A stretch of 64,000 nt of DNA from contig JACKFD010000005.1 of NCBI GenBank assembly GCA_020632655.1, forward strand, positions 62,001-126,000, in the 5' to 3' direction. This DNA comes from Spirochaetaceae bacterium (GTDB lineage Bacteria; Myxococcota_A; UBA9160; UBA4427). The notes under the pieces are model-generated. The model was not told the DNA's origin. It ran no database searches and worked only from the letters and a program-made list of their open reading frames with translations. Shown here piece after piece: positions 9,222-20,658 of this stretch; the stretch's first letter is position 1; every line of letters begins with the position of its first letter. Both the position numbers and the translations under genes were made by a program.

Positions 9222-9308
9222 GACCCGGGCCGCATCGGCCGTACGGAGGAGCGACTGGAGGGTCGGATCGTTCGAGCCGGGTCGCGTCGTCGCGCGGACG
9301 AATCGGGC

Positions 9309-10934
9309 CTAGCTCGGGGCGGCCTCGGACCCGCCCTCGGGCTCGAGGATCGAGTCGAGGTAGGCCTCGACGTCGGCATCGTCCTCCGGTCCGCCGTGGG
9401 GAACGACGTGCTTGGCGCGAGCGAGCATCTCGACCATCTCGCCGACGACGATCGGCTGGCCGCCATGGCTGAGCGGCAGCCCATCGCTCGTGGCCTCGGG
9501 GCCACCCCGCGCGATCCCGTGGAGGATCCGTTCGAGGCGCGCCGACTCCGTCGCGACGAGCGGCTCGAAGCCGAGCACGAGCCCGGCCTCGCCTTCGTCG
9601 CGCAGCACCGTCGCGGTCACCACGACCGGCTCCGAGTCGTTCCCACCGTGGAGCGCCAGCCGGAACACGTCCCCGGTCGCGACGGCGCCATGGGGCTCGA
9701 TGCGCATGCCGCGCGCCGAGAGCTCCCGCCCGACGAAGATCCGGGCCGCCTCGGCATCGAGGGCGACGATCCGGCGATCGTAGGCGACGCGGGGACTGCC
9801 TCGGCGCTCGGGTTGCGGGGTGTCCTGCTTCGTCTCGGTCGCGCGCGGTGCGGGCGCGCCGGGCGTCGGGGTCGGCGGCTTCGCGACCGTCGGCGCTGCG
9901 GCGGACCGGGTGGCCGTGGGGCGCGCCGGCGAGGACGCCGGGGGATGCGATGCAGGCGCGTTCTCGCTCCGGGCGCGCTGGGACGGTGCTGCGCTCGCCG
10001 GACGGCGCACGGGCGGCAGCTTGCGCGCGGCGGGGGGCGCGGGCGCCGGATCCGGGGTCTCGTCGGCCTGCGGTGACGCGGCCCGGGCGGGCGTGGCCTC
10101 GACGGGCGCGGTCGGCGCGGGGGGTGGAGCGGGTCTCGCCGGGGACGGAGAGGCCGCCGATCGAGCGCGGCTCATCGTGGTCGATCCGCTCTGCTCGTTC
10201 GGATCGATCCGACCCTCCCAGCTCGCGGGACCGAGCGCGAAGCGGTCGAGGATGGTCTGCAGGGTCCGGGCATGGCTGCGGGCGTCGAGGATCTGGACTC
10301 CGATCTCGCCCGTGGCCTTGCCTCGGGCGTCCGGCGGACGGATCACTCGCACGACCTTCGCCTTGAGCTTCAGCGGGCGCGCGAGGGTGAGCTCGCGTCC
10401 GAGGACCAGGCCGAGCGGACTGCCGACGGCCGGCGGGTTCGCGAGCTCGACGCGTGCGCCCGCGATCGACAGATCGAGGAGGGTCGCGCTGCTCTTGAAG
10501 AGTCCGTTGCCGACGCGGATGGGATGGCCGATCGGCACGCGCTTGCGGCCGCGGCGCTCGGGTCCGCGATAGATCTGGTGCAGCAGGAGCAGTCGCAGCG
10601 TGCGAGGATGGATCGGACGCTTGAGCAGGAGCTTCACGCCGACGCGGTTCAGGTGTCGCAGCAGCGTCTTGCTCGCCTCGTCGACGACGGCGACCGTGGG
10701 CGGCCAGAACGCGAGGTTCGGGGCATTCGATTCGGCGAGGCGTGTGCCCGGTAGGACGACGAGCGCCACGCCGTCGAGTGTGTCGCCGCGCGGGAGATCG
10801 TCGTTGCGGACCTCGACCTCGTCGGCGAGATCGTCGAGCAGCTCGACGAAGTCGGCGAGCTCGTCGTGCCGTTGGAAGACGACGACGCGGACCCGACTGT
10901 CGTTGCGCTTGCTGGACTTGCTGGACTGGCTCAC
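9309..10934 (-). CDS. Double PilZ-domain protein with receiver-like N-terminus
   Basis: The 541 residues fall into four parts. A receiver-like region (about 15-120: RVVVFQRHDELADFVELLDD, ending LLLKRPIHPRTLRLLLL) lacks a clear phospho-Asp pocket. A first PilZ domain (about 125-235) has the c-di-GMP signatures RRGRKR and DLSIAGARVE. A low-complexity Pro/Ala/Thr linker spans about 240-375. A second PilZ domain has RRGSPRVAYDRR and a degenerate second motif, GRELSARGMRIE. The first domain should bind c-di-GMP; the second may. The gene directly precedes a type IV pilin gene, so a role in coupling c-di-GMP to pili or surface motility is likely but inferred. Confidence 0.86.
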   Translation of the reverse strand: MSQSSKSSKRNDSRVRVVVFQRHDELADFVELLDDLADEVEVRNDDLPRGDTLDGVALVVLPGTRLAESNAPNLAFWPPTVAVVDEASKTLLRHLNRVGVKLLLKRPIHPRTLRLLLLHQIYRGPERRGRKRVPIGHPIRVGNGLFKSSATLLDLSIAGARVELANPPAVGSPLGLVLGRELTLARPLKLKAKVVRVIRPPDARGKATGEIGVQILDARSHARTLQTILDRFALGPASWEGRIDPNEQSGSTTMSRARSAASPSPARPAPPPAPTAPVEATPARAASPQADETPDPAPAPPAARKLPPVRRPASAAPSQRARSENAPASHPPASSPARPTATRSAAAPTVAKPPTPTPGAPAPRATETKQDTPQPERRGSPRVAYDRRIVALDAEAARIFVGRELSARGMRIEPHGAVATGDVFRLALHGGNDSEPVVVTATVLRDEGEAGLVLGFEPLVATESARLERILHGIARGGPEATSDGLPLSHGGQPIVVGEMVEMLARAKHVVPHGGPEDDADVEAYLDSILEPEGGSEAAPS

Positions 10935-11101
10935 GGAGTCGCGCTTCCCTTGCCGGCCGGAGGGCCCCGCCGGCAGCGACGCCGCAGGGCATCTCCCCGC
11001 ATCGACCCGCCTCCGGTCCCGCTGTAGGGGCCTCTTTCCACACCGGCTCCGGCGCCTTCGGCCCCCCGATGCGAACGATGCGGATCGGAGAAATCGGATT
11101 C

Positions 11102-11557
11102 ATGGTGGAAAACGACACGCAGGTCGTGCGCGACTGGCCGCTGCCGGGAGGGGGCCGGATCCCCGCCGCCGAGATCGAGGAGCTGGCCAGCCGGTCGAGC
11201 GGGCCGGGTGGACAGCACGTCAACACGTCGAGCACACGGGTCAGCCTGCGCTGGAACGTGCGCGATTCGGCCGGTGTGGACGATCCGACCCGGAAGCGCC
11301 TGCTCGAGCGTCTCGCCTCGCGCCTCTCGCGCGCGGGCGTGCTGACCGTGCACGCCGATCGACACCGCAGCCGGCGTCGCAATCGCGAGGCGGCGTGGGC
11401 CCGGCTCTGCGAGCTGGTCGAAGCGGCGCTGCATGAGGCAGCGCCCCGCACGCCGACGCGGCCGACGCGCGCCTCCGGCCGCCGGCGCCTCGAGACGAAG
11501 CGCAAGCGGGGCGATCTCAAGCGCGGCCGCGGGCGCCGACCCGACGACCAGGACTGA
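11102..11557 (+). CDS. arfB: ArfB-type peptidyl-tRNA hydrolase (ribosome rescue)
   Basis: This 151-residue class I release-factor-like protein has the catalytic GGQ in SRSSGPGGQHVNTSSTRV at about residues 31-48. It ends with the Arg/Lys-rich tail (RRRLETKRKRGDLKRGRGRR) that in ArfB (YaeJ) enters the empty mRNA channel of stalled ribosomes. The codon-recognition domains of RF1/RF2 are absent. I chose the ATG at 11102 because GGAG lies 11 bases upstream. ATGs at 11069 and 11078 would add 8-11 residues. The gene is divergent from the PilZ operon. Confidence 0.92.
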   Translation: MVENDTQVVRDWPLPGGGRIPAAEIEELASRSSGPGGQHVNTSSTRVSLRWNVRDSAGVDDPTRKRLLERLASRLSRAGVLTVHADRHRSRRRNREAAWARLCELVEAALHEAAPRTPTRPTRASGRRRLETKRKRGDLKRGRGRRPDDQD

Positions 11558-11717
11558 GTGGCGGGATCGGGCGCGTTGCCGAGGCGGGCTCGCGTCTTCT
11601 CCCGATCGATCCGCCGCGCGGTGCGACCGAAGTCCCTCGAAGCATCGCGCCCGACCGAACGGGCGTCGGCGCACGGCGGACCGCAGCGGGTCCGCCCGAG
11701 AGGGCTCGGGAGCGACG

Positions 11718-11942
11718 ATGGCGGCCAGATCCCGCAATGGATGGGGTGGAGCGCGACCCGGAGCGGGCCGACCGAAGGGCTCCGGCTCGGGCCCGTCCCC
11801 GGACGCCCGCCGCAACCGCGTCGCCATCATGCTGAGCGACAAGGAGCTCGCCAAGCTCGAGCGCATCGCGCGCCGCAAGGGCGAGCCCGTCGCGACCGTC
11901 GCCTATCGGATCTTCGCCCGGGCCTTCGAGCGCACGCGCTGA
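11718..11942 (+). CDS. Small ribbon-helix-helix-like DNA-binding protein
   Basis: The 74-residue basic protein starts with a Gly/Arg-rich arm (GGARPGAGRPKGSGSG). A segment fitting a ribbon-helix-helix (CopG/Arc-like) fold follows: RVAIMLSDKELAKLERIARR, then GEPVATVAYRIFARAF. The GARPGAGRPKG arm is a common N-terminal signature of such phage- or chromosome-encoded proteins. The ATG has GGGAG about 6 bases upstream. No toxin gene is adjacent, so this looks like a solitary regulator rather than an antitoxin. Both the fold and the DNA-binding role are inferred. Confidence 0.72.
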   Translation: MAARSRNGWGGARPGAGRPKGSGSGPSPDARRNRVAIMLSDKELAKLERIARRKGEPVATVAYRIFARAFERTR

Positions 11943-12052
11943 TCGGGCTCTGCGAAGCCGATCCCGCGCGCCGATCCCCGCTCGCGCACGTGTGTGGAAT
12001 CATATGACCTTCGCGTCTGGTCTCCGCGGCCGGGCGCCGAGGAGGTCCTCGC

Positions 12053-13618
12053 GTGTCCACCTGGCTCGATGCCTGGAGAAGCCGTGCGCGTCGCGCGCCC
12101 TCGGCGCCGGTGATCGAGCTGCTCGTGGTGGCGGGCGCCGACGCCGGGAACGTCTTCACGCTCGAGGGGGACGAGATCCTCGTCGGACGGGGGCAGCCCG
12201 AGAGCGGCCGCACCGAACGGGTGCAGCTCGCCGATCGGAGCATCTCGCGCCGCCAGGCGTGGATCCGACGCGACGAGTCCGGGACGACGATCGAGCACAT
12301 CGACGCGGCGGCGAACCCGACGATGCTGAATGGCCGGGTCGTCACGCGCGCCCGGCTCGAGGCGGGCGATCGCATCGAGATGGGACGCGTCGCGATCGAC
12401 GTTCGGGCCCGCGAAGGCATGAACCTGCGCGGACTGACGCAGATCATGGAGGCGGCCGCGCGCGAGTCGACGCGATCGCCGACGACGACGGAGGCGACGG
12501 ATTCGCCCGGCGCCGGAGCGACGAGCGCGCTCGAGGGGACGGATTCGCCGGGCGCTGGAGCGCCGACCCCGCTCGAGTCGACGGTCTCGGGCGTCGATGA
12601 CACGACCGCGGCCGCGGGCATCGCCCCCGGCGTCGCGGAGCGGACCGACGTGCGGCCGATGGCGATCCGGATCGGCGAGCTGACCCTGCTCCGGGGCGGG
12701 GGCGGGGGCGGGGGCGGGGGCGAGACCGGCGCGCCCCGATTCCCGATCTTCCACGGCGGGACCACGATCGGGCGCGGGGAAGAGGCGGGTGTGCGCCTCT
12801 CCGAAGGCGGCGTTTCCCGTCTCCACGCGGAGATCGTCGTGACCGGTCGAGGCCTCGTGCTTCGCCATCGAAGCGCGACGAACCCGACGCTCGTGAACGG
12901 CTTCCCCGTCCTCGACGAGGTCGTGCTCGAGGACGGCGACGAGATCCAGCTCGCGGATCGCGTCGTGCTCGGCCTACGACTGGATCGCGGACCTCGCCGG
13001 GCCCGCCCATCCGCCTCCCTCTCCGGGCGGATGGAGCGCAAGATCGACCTCGACCGCGAGATCGCCGCCTACAACGTGATGGGCAGCTTCCTCGACGTCG
13101 ACGTGGTCGCCTCGCGTGCGATGAAGGGACCGACCGAGAAGGCGGAGCACATCATCGTCTCCTTCGAGCGCTTCCGCGCGTGGGTCGGCGGCATCTGCGA
13201 GGAGTGGAACGGGCAGGTGCTGAACAGCAATGGCGACGAGCTGATGTGCTTCTTCGAGTCCGCGCCCTCGGCCGTGCTCGCCGGCAGCGCGATCCTCGAG
13301 CGACTGCCCGCCTTCAACCGCGACCTGAACCTGCTGGGGCGGGAGTTCCGCTTCCGGCTCGGCGTCCACACGGGCGTGTCGCTCGTCGACCTCGATGCGG
13401 GCATCGCCTACAGCGAGGTGCTCGACACGGCGGGGCACATCCAGAAGCGCGCGGAGCCCAACACGCTCGTGATCTCGCAGGCGACGCTCGACTCGTTGCC
13501 GCGCCCGATCCCGGTCACGCCGATCGGCGAGCTGACGGCGGACCAGACGAGCGCCGCGCCCCTGCTCTACCGGGTCGATGGATATCCGCCGCCGGCGGAC
13601 CTTGCTGGCTCGTCGTGA
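12053..13618 (+). CDS. FHA-FHA-class III nucleotide cyclase signalling protein
   Basis: The 521-residue cytoplasmic protein begins at a GTG with a near-ideal GAGGAGGT site 7-8 bases upstream. FHA domain 1 spans about 18-120 (VGRGQPES, DRSISRRQAWI, NPTMLNGR) and FHA domain 2 about 205-320 (TIGRGEEA, GGVSRLHAEI, NPTLVNGF). Both keep the phosphothreonine-binding pattern GR, S-R-H/Q, N-G. A class III cyclase domain follows (about 345-505) with a metal-site Asp in FLDVDVVASRAMKG and NSNGDELMCFF. It should read a phosphorylated partner and make cAMP or cGMP, or be a degenerate sensor. The linker has a 42-base tandem duplication and a long Gly run. A Ser/Thr kinase lies 42 kb away in this window. 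Confidence 0.88.
   Translation: MSTWLDAWRSRARRAPSAPVIELLVVAGADAGNVFTLEGDEILVGRGQPESGRTERVQLADRSISRRQAWIRRDESGTTIEHIDAAANPTMLNGRVVTRARLEAGDRIEMGRVAIDVRAREGMNLRGLTQIMEAAARESTRSPTTTEATDSPGAGATSALEGTDSPGAGAPTPLESTVSGVDDTTAAAGIAPGVAERTDVRPMAIRIGELTLLRGGGGGGGGGETGAPRFPIFHGGTTIGRGEEAGVRLSEGGVSRLHAEIVVTGRGLVLRHRSATNPTLVNGFPVLDEVVLEDGDEIQLADRVVLGLRLDRGPRRARPSASLSGRMERKIDLDREIAAYNVMGSFLDVDVVASRAMKGPTEKAEHIIVSFERFRAWVGGICEEWNGQVLNSNGDELMCFFESAPSAVLAGSAILERLPAFNRDLNLLGREFRFRLGVHTGVSLVDLDAGIAYSEVLDTAGHIQKRAEPNTLVISQATLDSLPRPIPVTPIGELTADQTSAAPLLYRVDGYPPPADLAGSS
12496..12579 (+). repeat. Two 42-base tandem units in the FHA-cyclase linker
   Basis: The unit starting gacggattcgcc at 12496 recurs at 12538 with scattered substitutions. 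It encodes TDSPGAGATSALEG and TDSPGAGAPTPLES. It is an in-frame duplication that lengthens the disordered linker between the FHA domains. Confidence 0.8.
12690..12722 (+). repeat. GGGGGC hexamer tandem tract encoding poly-glycine
   Basis: About five hexamers of the form ggggc/gggggc stand in a row at the entry to the second FHA domain and encode about nine Gly. Length change by whole hexamers would keep the frame. The G-rich plus strand could also form a quadruplex (inference). The end positions are approximate. Confidence 0.7.
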
Positions 13619-13625
13619 GCGCTGC

Positions 13626-14171
13626 CTAGCACTCCGTGAAGAAGAAGAGATCCGAGCCGCCGTCGTCGGTCGGGACGATGAGCACCTGGGCCGTGCACTT
13701 GCCTTTCGTAGCGCGGAAGCTGGTTCCGTTGCCGCCCGCCTCGCCTTCCTCGACCGACCAACCGGAGCCACCGAACTCCGATCGATAGAAGTCGGCGACG
13801 CGATCCTGCGAATCGCCGGTGACGAGCTGCAGCGCCGACATCTGGATGCCACTCGAGTCCAGACCCTTGCCCTGAGCCGGCTGCGATCCGGGATAGACGG
13901 GTACGTCCTTCGGGAAGGAGGCCGGGATCGCGGCCTCTACGCCCTCCGGGAGCTCCGTAGGCAAGCGAGACGGGTCGATCGGAGCGGCCGACGGCTGAGC
14001 AGTGCGCTCCGGCGCGGAGGGCGCGGGCGACTCGGGCTTGACCGCCGCCGACTCGGCCGGCGCCGGCGCTGCCGGCTCCTGCGTACCGGAGTCGCAGGCC
14101 AGGGCGAGCAGGCCGCAGAGCGCGAAGGCGGCGATCGAAGCGATGAGGGACGGGGCGGAACGACGGGCCAT
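13626..14171 (-). CDS. Hypothetical lipoprotein
   Basis: The 181-residue product has a lipoprotein signal peptide (ASIAAFALCGLLALAC, lipobox LALAC), then a disordered Pro/Ala/Ser linker of about 50 residues. A folded C-terminal domain contains PVYPGSQPAQGKGLDSSG and DRVADFYRSEFGGSGW. The pattern of predicted strand, FYRSEL-like helix and a pair of Cys resembles small periplasmic domains found in proteobacterial lipoproteins, but I cannot name it. A TATGCT hexamer on the minus strand at 14201-14206 is a candidate -10 box. It is the last minus gene after the ZorAB-like pair (78-base gap) and converges with the FHA-cyclase gene, 7 bases apart. Confidence 0.75.
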   Translation of the reverse strand: MARRSAPSLIASIAAFALCGLLALACDSGTQEPAAPAPAESAAVKPESPAPSAPERTAQPSAAPIDPSRLPTELPEGVEAAIPASFPKDVPVYPGSQPAQGKGLDSSGIQMSALQLVTGDSQDRVADFYRSEFGGSGWSVEEGEAGGNGTSFRATKGKCTAQVLIVPTDDGGSDLFFFTEC

Positions 14172-14249
14172 CGGTGTACTCCGTGGTTGGAAGCGCGCAG
14201 AGCATACCCGAAGGAAACCCGGACGGGCAGGGTCCCGCGCAGACCGGGC

Positions 14250-15050
14250 TCAGCGGGCGCTCGCCTCCTGGCGCAGTCGCAGCGAGGTGCGCCGCACGTC
14301 CTCGACCGTCCTTGCCCAGTCCCCGCGACGCAGCGACTCCGAGAGCACGGGGCGGATCTCGACCCGCCGCCACTCGCCGAAGCACTCGCGGCTCTCCTCG
14401 GGACACGTCTCCGGCGGACGCGAGAAGGAGGCGCCCGAGACCATCACGAGCTGCTCGAGCGTCTCGCGGTCCTCCTCGGCGACCCCCTCGTCGCCGACCA
14501 GGAAGAGCAACACGCCGAGGGCGCGCTGCTGTGAGCCGACCATGTTCGTCGTGTAGGGATTGCGGTAGGCGCGGGGATCGGAGTGGCCGCGGATCTCGAT
14601 CGCCTCGAGGCTCTCCCAGATCGCCGGCAGTCGGCGTAGTCGGGCGAGCCAGGTGGTGACGGCCGCTGCGACGTACTCGCGGCCTTCCGCCGAGAGCTCG
14701 GCGCCCCCTGGCGTCGAGAAGAGCTCGTCGTGCAGCGTGATCACGCCGGTCTCGCAGTCCGGCTCGAGCTCGAGACCGACGAGCAGCGGCTCGTGACAGA
14801 GGGTCGAGAAGGCGGACTCGATCTCGCCGAGCGCCCGCGTCGCGGGCGCCAGGGCCTCGAGCAGTCGCGGGGTGTCTGCGGAATCAGGGCGCGCCGCCGG
14901 CTCCGTGCTACCGGCCAGCGAGACGATCGACACGGCGGCGAGCGCGACGACCGCGACCGCCGCCCACCAATCCCCGAAGCCGCCCCCCGGCGAGGCCTCG
15001 GCGCTCGGAGCGAGTCCGCGGCCCGGCCGGTTCCCGAATCGGATCGCCAT
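14250..15050 (-). CDS. ZorB/MotB-like stator protein with OmpA-type peptidoglycan-binding domain
   Basis: The 266-residue protein has a cytoplasmic N-terminus, then a single membrane helix just after Asp27 (FGDWWAAVAVVALAAVSIVS), the position of the proton-carrying Asp in MotB and ZorB. The periplasmic OmpA-like domain follows: EIRGHSDPR and SQQRALGVLLFLV hold the Asp and Arg that grip peptidoglycan, and GEWRRVEIRP closes the domain. Periplasmic Cys (LCHEP, DCETG, TCPEESREC) may form disulfides. It starts 3 bases after the stop of the ZorA-like gene, so the two are translationally linked. The relation to anti-phage ZorB is by architecture; flagellar or Tol-type partners are not nearby. Confidence 0.82.
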   Translation of the reverse strand: MAIRFGNRPGRGLAPSAEASPGGGFGDWWAAVAVVALAAVSIVSLAGSTEPAARPDSADTPRLLEALAPATRALGEIESAFSTLCHEPLLVGLELEPDCETGVITLHDELFSTPGGAELSAEGREYVAAAVTTWLARLRRLPAIWESLEAIEIRGHSDPRAYRNPYTTNMVGSQQRALGVLLFLVGDEGVAEEDRETLEQLVMVSGASFSRPPETCPEESRECFGEWRRVEIRPVLSESLRRGDWARTVEDVRRTSLRLRQEASAR

Positions 15051-15053
15051 CGC

Positions 15054-17330
15054 CTAGCCGTCTTCCTTCGCGTCGTGCAGGCCCGGCCGCGTGGCCGCGT
15101 CCGGGTCGGGCTCGCCTCCTTCGACCTCCCGACCCCGCCCGGTCGACCGGCTCGGACCGAGCAGGCCCGAGAGCTTGAGGTCGTCGCCGAGCTCACGATC
15201 GGGCGTCGGGAAATGCCGCACGTTCGAGGGCGAGTCGGGGCCGCTCTCGAATCTCTCGTACGGGTCGGGGCCCTGCGCGCGGGGCGTTCCCATGCGGTAG
15301 CTCGGAAGTGCGACCTCGCGACTCGCGCCTTCGTCGACCCGGGCCTCGCGCCCGCCGCTCCGCTCGTCCCGCGCCCAGCCGACGGAGCCCTCGCTGCGCT
15401 CGTCCCGCGCCCAGCCGACGGAGCCCTCGCTGCGCTCGTCGTAGGCCGGCGGCTCGTCGTCGGCGGGTCGTTCGGATCGCGTCGGCGGCTGCGCCGGGTC
15501 GCCCCCCGGCCAGGCGGGTCGCGCGGAAGGTGCCGCGGACCAGCTGCGCTCGCGCGAGGCGATCGTGCCATTGCCGCGGCCGCGGCGGCCGGGCTCGGCG
15601 GACTCGATCAATCCGGCGGTCTCGCTCGCGAGCACGAGTCGACGCCCGAGCTCGCTGCCCGTGCTCTGCAGCCGCCGACTCTCCTCGCGGATCTCCTCGC
15701 GCAGCGTCTCCATCGTCTTGTCGAGATGCCGCGTGTGGTTCGTGAACTCGCTGATGGCGCGGGCGATGTCCTCGACCCGGCCCTCGACGTCGACGATGCC
15801 AGCGCGCACCGGGCGCGCCGCCTGGTTCAGCCACTGCCCGAGCGCCTCGACCTCCGAGCGCACGCGGTCGAGGGCGAGATGGATCTCGCGGGTCGAGCCC
15901 TCGGTCGCGCGGATCGGGATCGAGAGGCGATCGATCGTCTCGTTGCTCTCGGCCAGCGTGTCGCGCAGCTGACCGACCGTCGTGCCGAGCACGCCGTCCA
16001 CCTCGCGCAGCGCGCGCTGGAGGCTGTCGCCGAGGCCGTCGCCGAGGCCGGCGAGGGCGCGGCGGATCTCCGTGAGGGAGAGCTCGATGAACTCGCGCTG
16101 GTCGGAGACGCCGGTCGCGGCGTGCTCGAGGGACGTGCGCACGCCCTCGGCGGTGCGCGCGACGACCGATTGGGTCTCACCGATCCGATCGGCCGTGTCG
16201 GCGAGCGCGCGGCTCGTGGTGCCGAGGTGCTCGAGGACGGGCTGCATCTCGGTCGTCGAGCTGCGCATCGTGCGCGCCGCCTCTTCGACGGCGCTCGCGG
16301 AGTCGGCGAGCGTCCGCGCGACGCGATCCTGTGTCGCCGCGTTCTCGACCATGCGCTCGAAGGTCTCGGCGAGGCCACCGGTCACGGAGGCCTGGTGGTC
16401 GACCGCGCGCTGGAGCGCCGCGCGCAGCTCCGAGAGGTGGTGCTCGACGCCCTGGCGGACCGAGAGCGAGAGCTCCTGCACGACCGTGTGCAGCGCGCCG
16501 CGCTGCTCCTGGGAGACGAGGTTGGCGGAGCGGGCGGTGGACTGCTCGATGCGCTGGAGGCCGCGTTCGAGGCGCTCGTTCAGCTCGTCGGCGAATTGCG
16601 TGAGCTCCCGGCCCAGGGTCTCGAGGCTCGCCTGCTGGGTCTGACGCGTGAGCTCCGCGAGCTCGCCCGGCGAGACCGAGCCGAAGGCGCTCTCGACGAG
16701 GCGGTCGAGGCTGCGGCTGCGCGCCTCGAAGAGGCCGTCGATCAGCCGCCCGCCGAGAGACGCCGCGATCGCGAAGAGGAAGCCCCAGGCGGCGGCGCGC
16801 AAGGCCAGACCGAGCTGCTGGGCGACCCAGTCCGGTGAGCCCGCGCCGAGCTCGCCCGAGGGTGCCGTGAGCCCGGGGATCAGGCCCGTGAGCGCGCCGA
16901 AGAGGCCGACCGCCAGGAAGAGGCCCGGCAGCACCGGGAGCAGCGCCCGCCGCGGGCCGAAGGGCAGGAGCGGCCGTTCGTCGAAGCAATCGATCAGCCG
17001 GATCGGCGCGCGGCCGAAGCCCTCCGTGATCTGCGCCGTCGTCCAGCGCCTTTCGAATTCCTGCCAGGTCTCCCGCAGCGGCGACTCGACGAAGGCCTCC
17101 CGCAGCTCCTGTCGCAGCGCCGGATCCGCCGCCCCGTCGCGTCCCTCCCGGCCGCCGACGACCTCGCGCAGCTTGCGCTCGAGCAGGCCGAGGCGGACGA
17201 GTCGCACGACGAGCGGCAGGAAGATCGTGACGGTCGCGACCAGCGCGAGCCCGAGCACCATCCAGAGGGCGCGTCGGGTCGTCGGGTCCGTCGACCAGAG
17301 GATTTCGGAGAGGGAGGAGGGGTCACCCAC
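15054..17330 (-). CDS. ZorA/MotA-like channel protein with long coiled-coil tail
   Basis: This 758-residue protein has three membrane helices at about 24-48, 129-153 (LPVLPGLFLAVGLFGALTGL) and 173-195 (LALRAAAWGFLFAIAASLGG), the MotA/TolQ/ExbB-like core seen in ZorA. A cytoplasmic tail of more than 500 residues follows, mostly heptad-like coiled coil to about residue 560, then disordered and charged. The tail contains two exact 12-residue repeats (DERSEGSVGWAR). With the ZorB-like partner it should form an ion-driven stator whose tail reaches into the cytoplasm. I chose the GTG at 17330 (GGAG 10 bases upstream) over a GTG at 17378. A GCTACCCT motif lies 33 bases upstream. Confidence 0.8.
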   Translation of the reverse strand: MGDPSSLSEILWSTDPTTRRALWMVLGLALVATVTIFLPLVVRLVRLGLLERKLREVVGGREGRDGAADPALRQELREAFVESPLRETWQEFERRWTTAQITEGFGRAPIRLIDCFDERPLLPFGPRRALLPVLPGLFLAVGLFGALTGLIPGLTAPSGELGAGSPDWVAQQLGLALRAAAWGFLFAIAASLGGRLIDGLFEARSRSLDRLVESAFGSVSPGELAELTRQTQQASLETLGRELTQFADELNERLERGLQRIEQSTARSANLVSQEQRGALHTVVQELSLSVRQGVEHHLSELRAALQRAVDHQASVTGGLAETFERMVENAATQDRVARTLADSASAVEEAARTMRSSTTEMQPVLEHLGTTSRALADTADRIGETQSVVARTAEGVRTSLEHAATGVSDQREFIELSLTEIRRALAGLGDGLGDSLQRALREVDGVLGTTVGQLRDTLAESNETIDRLSIPIRATEGSTREIHLALDRVRSEVEALGQWLNQAARPVRAGIVDVEGRVEDIARAISEFTNHTRHLDKTMETLREEIREESRRLQSTGSELGRRLVLASETAGLIESAEPGRRGRGNGTIASRERSWSAAPSARPAWPGGDPAQPPTRSERPADDEPPAYDERSEGSVGWARDERSEGSVGWARDERSGGREARVDEGASREVALPSYRMGTPRAQGPDPYERFESGPDSPSNVRHFPTPDRELGDDLKLSGLLGPSRSTGRGREVEGGEPDPDAATRPGLHDAKEDG
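15361..15432 (-). repeat. Two exact 36-base tandem repeats in the ZorA-like tail
   Basis: The 36-base unit starting cgctcgtcccgc at 15361 is repeated without change at 15397, and the first 8 bases recur at 15433. It encodes the 12-residue unit DERSEGSVGWAR twice, plus part of a third. Perfect identity at the DNA level points to a recent duplication. Confidence 0.92.
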
Positions 17331-17363
17331 GATGCGAGCACTCCGATCGGCGTGGAGCGCGCG

Positions 17364-17371
17364 AGGGTAGC
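17364..17371 (-). promoter_or_regulatory. GCTACCCT motif upstream of the ZorA-like gene
   Basis: The minus strand reads GCTACCCT 33 bases before the chosen GTG. The TACCCT hexamer fits TAnnnT. The same octamer or close variants occur upstream of several other genes here, so it may be a -10 element. No -35 box is evident. Confidence 0.4.
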
Positions 17372-17475
17372 ACCGCACATCCCCGACGCGGGGCGCCGGG
17401 CCGGGTCACGGCGCGAGGTCGACTGCGTGCGCCGTCGGGTCGCGAGGGGCCCGGCGGAGCGCTCGGGCTCGAGGC

Positions 17476-20493
<3,018 letters not shown>

Positions 20494-20580
20494 GGGACTC
20501 CGGAATGCGTCCCGGGACGCACTCCTGAACGCGCGGGGGGGCGGCGCGTCCACCTCGTCGCGGGGCGGATTCAGGCGCAA

Positions 20581-20588
20581 GGGGTAGC
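20581..20588 (-). promoter_or_regulatory. GCTACCCC motif upstream of gcvP
   Basis: A one-base variant of the recurrent octamer lies on the minus strand 87 bases before the gcvP start, in the spacer to the Kef gene. It is proposed only because of its similarity to the other sites. Confidence 0.25.
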
Positions 20589-20658
20589 ACAGGGCCGGGG
20601 TTGGATTCAGACGCTGGCGCGGGGGCAGGCTGCGGCGCGAGCCCGGCGTGCGCGGCGG

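Noticed and set aside
13626..17330. A complete Zorya defence system
   Set aside because: Only ZorA- and ZorB-like parts are present. No ZorC, ZorD helicase-nuclease or ZorE gene is found on either side.
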